24,370 nt of DNA from UBA10908 sp964608965 (lineage in GTDB: Bacteria > Bacillota > Clostridia > Peptostreptococcales > Anaerovoracaceae): the NCBI GenBank assembly GCA_964608965.1, contig CAZSPZ010000025.1:1-24370 (forward strand). Direction: 5' to 3'. The position numbers and the translations under genes were made by a program. Below the pieces are notes generated by a model, which did no database searches, had not been told where the DNA came from, and saw only the letters and a list, made by a program, of their open reading frames with translations. Numbering within the stretch: the stretch's first letter is position 1; each line of letters opens with the position of its first letter. Shown here in pieces: positions 22,229 through 24,370 of the stretch.

Positions 22229-23974
22229 ATGAATTTGAAAGATAAATCAATGCTTTACCCGGCTGTGGAGCACTCCACTCTCAAGGAATTGATGGCGGAA
22301 ACAATCAGGCAATATTCAAAAAATGATGCTTTCATTCTCAAGCGCGTCATCGACGGAAATATAACATATAAACATATCAGCTATGATGCTTTCGGAAAAG
22401 ATATGGAAGCTTTCGGCACCGCACTGATCAAGCGCGGCTACGAGGGGAAAAGAATAGCGATTATAGGAAAAAACAGTTACCCCTGGCTTGTCGGCTATTT
22501 TGCGGGTCTTAACGCCGGAAACATCGTAGTACCGTTGGACAAGGGCTTACCGCTGGAAGAACTGGAATCATGTCTGTTCAGAAGCAAGGCGGATATTATT
22601 CTTTTCGACAAAGAGCACACGGATTTAGTGGATTCCGTCATAAAAAAAGGCGGTACAATGATATCGCTGATTATTGCGATGGAGCCGCAAGGCGATTATT
22701 CCACTTTTGAACAGCTGATTCAGGAAGGGAAGGAAGCCGTTGCACAGGGTGACAGTTCCTACACAGACGTCAGTCCGGATCCCTACGTTATGAGCGTCAT
22801 ACTTTTTACTTCAGGAACTACTTCCGCATCGAAAGCAGTCATGCTTTCTCATAAAAACTTAGCATCGAACAACTACGCGCTGCAATGCTGCGAAATGGTC
22901 TACAGCACAGATGTCAACATGGCATTTTTGCCGCTGCACCATACGTTCAGCGCGACAGGCGTCACTTTCATGCTCAGCAAAGGCGCAACCAATGTTTTTT
23001 GCGATGGCTTAAAATACATCGGACAAAATTTAAAAGAATATAAAGTATCGGTGTTTGTTTGCGTACCGTTAATCATTGAAGCGATGTACAAGAAAATTTT
23101 CCAGCAGGCAAAAAAGCAAAAGAAGGACGTGCTGTTAACCCGCATGTTGAAATTGTCTTCCGTTCTTATGAAAGTCGGCATCGATGTGCGCAGAAAGCTC
23201 TTTAAAAGCATCATCGACGAGCTGGGTGGCAATCTTCGCTTTGTCATTAGCGGCGCTGCCGCCATTGCGCCGGAAGTGGCGAAAGGGTTCAACGATCTTG
23301 GAATATTAACAGTCCAGGGCTACGGACTTACTGAAACAGCACCGGTTCTGTCAGCTGAAAACGCTGAAAATATAAGAACCGGATCCGTGGGAGTCCCCAT
23401 GTGCAATGTTCTCCTTCGTATATCCGAACCAAACGAAGACGGCATAGGAGAAGTGATTGCCAAGGGCCCGAATATCATGCTCGGTTATTATGAAAACAAA
23501 GAAGAAACAGATAAAGTGATCAAAGATGAATGGTTCTACACCGGCGATCTTGGTTATTTTGATAAAGACGGCTTCCTGTTCCTGTGCGGAAGAAAAAAGA
23601 ACGTCATCGTTCTTAAAAACGGCAAGAATGTCTACCCGGAAGAACTCGAAATTCTAATCAATAAAATTCCATATTTAGATGAAAATATGGTCTTTGGCTG
23701 GGAAAAAGGCGAAGATTATGTCATCAGTGCGAAGCTTGTTTACAATCAGGAACGTGTTTTAGAACTTTATCCTCAAATAAAAACTGATTCCGGGATGGAC
23801 CAAGATCAACTCCATGCAATCGTTCAGAAGGAAATTGACCAAATCAACGAAATGCTGCCCACGTATAAGCATATTAAGAGGCTTATCCTTAACGACGAGC
23901 CCACGACAAAAACCACCACGGCAAAAATAAAGCGTTTTGAAGAGATGAAGAAACTCAACAATCAAGCGGAATAA
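22229..23974 (+). CDS. Long-chain fatty acid-CoA ligase (AMP-binding, ANL superfamily)
   Basis: The protein activates a carboxylic acid, probably a fatty acid, to the acyl-adenylate and CoA thioester. Counting from 22229 (581 residues): P-loop TSGTTSASKAVMLSH with S195-T198, GYGLTET at 364-370, D440 in YTGDLGYFDKDGFLFLCGRKKN, and catalytic Lys at about 566 in TTAKIKR. The P-loop reads SxSK where many relatives have GxPKG, a variation I have seen as normal in clostridial members. Start: AGGAGG (22221-22226) is only 2 nt from ATG 22229 but 8 nt from TTG 22235, so the real start may be TTG six bases later. It is monocistronic, between a strong promoter and a bidirectional terminator, and diverges from the DUF1836 gene. 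Exact substrate is unknown. Confidence 0.93.
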   Translation: MNLKDKSMLYPAVEHSTLKELMAETIRQYSKNDAFILKRVIDGNITYKHISYDAFGKDMEAFGTALIKRGYEGKRIAIIGKNSYPWLVGYFAGLNAGNIVVPLDKGLPLEELESCLFRSKADIILFDKEHTDLVDSVIKKGGTMISLIIAMEPQGDYSTFEQLIQEGKEAVAQGDSSYTDVSPDPYVMSVILFTSGTTSASKAVMLSHKNLASNNYALQCCEMVYSTDVNMAFLPLHHTFSATGVTFMLSKGATNVFCDGLKYIGQNLKEYKVSVFVCVPLIIEAMYKKIFQQAKKQKKDVLLTRMLKLSSVLMKVGIDVRRKLFKSIIDELGGNLRFVISGAAAIAPEVAKGFNDLGILTVQGYGLTETAPVLSAENAENIRTGSVGVPMCNVLLRISEPNEDGIGEVIAKGPNIMLGYYENKEETDKVIKDEWFYTGDLGYFDKDGFLFLCGRKKNVIVLKNGKNVYPEELEILINKIPYLDENMVFGWEKGEDYVISAKLVYNQERVLELYPQIKTDSGMDQDQLHAIVQKEIDQINEMLPTYKHIKRLILNDEPTTKTTTAKIKRFEEMKKLNNQAE

Positions 23975-23986
23975 TCAGCACAACGA

Positions 23987-24014
23987 AAAAAAGACGGCAT
24001 ATGCCGTCTTTTTT
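23987..24014. terminator. Bidirectional intrinsic terminator
   Basis: A perfectly symmetrical hairpin: six As, GACGGCAT, ATGCCGTC, six Ts. It ends the acyl-CoA ligase transcript on the plus strand and the rpmB transcript on the minus strand equally well. Confidence 0.93.
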
Positions 24015-24023
24015 ATTACAAAA

Positions 24024-24215
24024 TTATATTGCTCGGGTAAATTTACCGGATCTGATGCATCTTGTGCATACGCTCTTTCTGGTAACAGTACCGTTTTCCT
24101 CTACCTTAACGGTTTGGATGTTTGCGTTCCATTTTCTTCTGGTATGGCGATTGGAATGGGAAACGTTGTTTCCGGAAACCTGACCTTTACCACAAAATTC
24201 GCATTTCTTAGACAT
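24024..24215 (-). CDS. rpmB: 50S ribosomal protein L28
   Basis: L28 is a small protein of the large ribosomal subunit. The 63-residue protein reads MSKKCEFCGKGQVSGNNVSHSNRHTRRKW... and ends VCTRCIRSGKFTRAI. Cysteines C5, C8, C50 and C53 form the zinc-binding (C+) version of L28; bacteria often also hold a cysteine-free copy used under zinc limitation, not seen here. The start at 24215 is fixed by AAGGAGG (24230-24224) 8 nt upstream; an earlier GTG overlaps that site. It has its own promoter and ends at the shared terminator. Confidence 0.97.
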   Translation of the reverse strand: MSKKCEFCGKGQVSGNNVSHSNRHTRRKWNANIQTVKVEENGTVTRKSVCTRCIRSGKFTRAI

Positions 24216-24234
24216 ATTCTGCACCTCCTTTTAA

Positions 24235-24280
24235 ACCCCGAGGGGTCGGTATTATCTTATTAAAAGATGCCACTTGGCAT
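24235..24280 (-). promoter_or_regulatory. Two small hairpins in the rpmB leader
   Basis: ATGCCA/TGGCAT (24267-24280) and ACCCC/GGGGT (24235-24246) are exact inverted repeats with 2-nt centres in the roughly 80-nt leader. The second lies 7 nt before the ribosome binding site, and its CCTC could alternatively pair with GAGG of that site. Function unproven. Confidence 0.35.
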
Positions 24281-24303
24281 TGCTTTGATTTCAGACAAAA
24301 GTC

Positions 24304-24333
24304 ATTATAGCACAGCAAATCAAATAAGTGCAA
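24304..24333 (-). promoter_or_regulatory. Promoter of rpmB
   Basis: On the minus strand TTGCAC (24333-24328), 18 bp, then consensus TATAAT (24309-24304) preceded by TGC: a strong extended -10 promoter, as expected for a ribosomal protein gene. Confidence 0.8.
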
Positions 24334-24341
24334 TATTTTTT

Positions 24342-24370
24342 TAAAAAATGCATAATTTTTATGATAGAAT
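24342..24370 (+). promoter_or_regulatory. Possible outward promoter at the right edge
   Basis: TGATAGAAT at 24362-24370 fits an extended -10, with only TAAAAA (24342-24347) as a -35. It would serve a gene beyond the window, diverging from rpmB. The edge cuts the context. Confidence 0.25.

Noticed and set aside
1..24370. CRISPR array, tRNA/rRNA genes, insertion sequences or a defence island
   Set aside because: Nearly every base belongs to recognised core genes or short regulatory gaps; I saw no spaced direct repeats, transposase frames or RNA genes.

Overview
The window looks like chromosomal DNA from a low-to-medium-GC Gram-positive anaerobe of the Bacillota, class Clostridia. The support is the ruvC-ruvA-ruvB-(SpoIID-like)-queA-tgt cluster, the argR-recN pair, rplS next to the GTPase gene rbgA, a glycogen operon with the clostridial-type GlgC+GlgD pair, a DUF1836 gene, strong AGGAGG ribosome binding sites and many extended -10 (TGnTATAAT-like) promoters. 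I cannot fix the genus. I see no rRNA, tRNA, insertion sequence, prophage or CRISPR array; apart from the cut XerD-like gene at the left edge, everything reads as core chromosome.

Layout. (1) 1-241: C-terminal end of a XerD-like tyrosine recombinase whose catalytic tyrosine is Phe. (2) 282-1677: promoter, structured L19-type leader, rplS, an intrinsic terminator or attenuator, then rbgA. (3) 1678-3805, minus strand: argR then recN, from a promoter whose predicted start lies on a perfect palindrome resembling an ARG box. (4) 3921-10929, plus strand: a probable seven-gene operon ruvC-ruvA-ruvB-spoIID-like-queA-tgt-rlmD with overlapping or nearly touching genes, opened by a nine-codon leader cistron that runs into ruvC. 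(5) 10952-21582: a complete glycogen operon, GNAT acetyltransferase-glgB-glgC-glgD-glgA-glgP-GH13 glucanohydrolase. (6) 21579-23974: a DUF1836 gene (minus) and a long-chain acyl-CoA ligase gene (plus), diverging from two strong promoters whose -35 boxes are 3 bp apart. (7) 23987-24370: a symmetrical bidirectional terminator, then rpmB (minus) with its promoter and a possible outward promoter at the right edge.

How the genes work together. Region 4 joins Holliday-junction processing (RuvABC), a cell-wall hydrolase-like secreted protein, queuosine tRNA modification (Tgt exchanges the base, QueA builds epoxyqueuosine) and 23S rRNA uridine methylation. Region 5 holds the full glycogen cycle: GlgC/GlgD make ADP-glucose, GlgA extends, GlgB branches, GlgP shortens by phosphorolysis, and the signal-less GH13 enzyme is the likely debranching or maltodextrin-trimming step, as no glgX or pullulanase-type gene is present here.

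I did not find an obviously new multi-gene system. The best leads are small: the catalytically altered XerD-like protein, the ruvC leader cistron, alternative hairpins that can hide the glgB ribosome binding site, the interlocked DUF1836/acyl-CoA ligase promoters with a downstream inverted repeat, and the acetyltransferase heading the glycogen operon.
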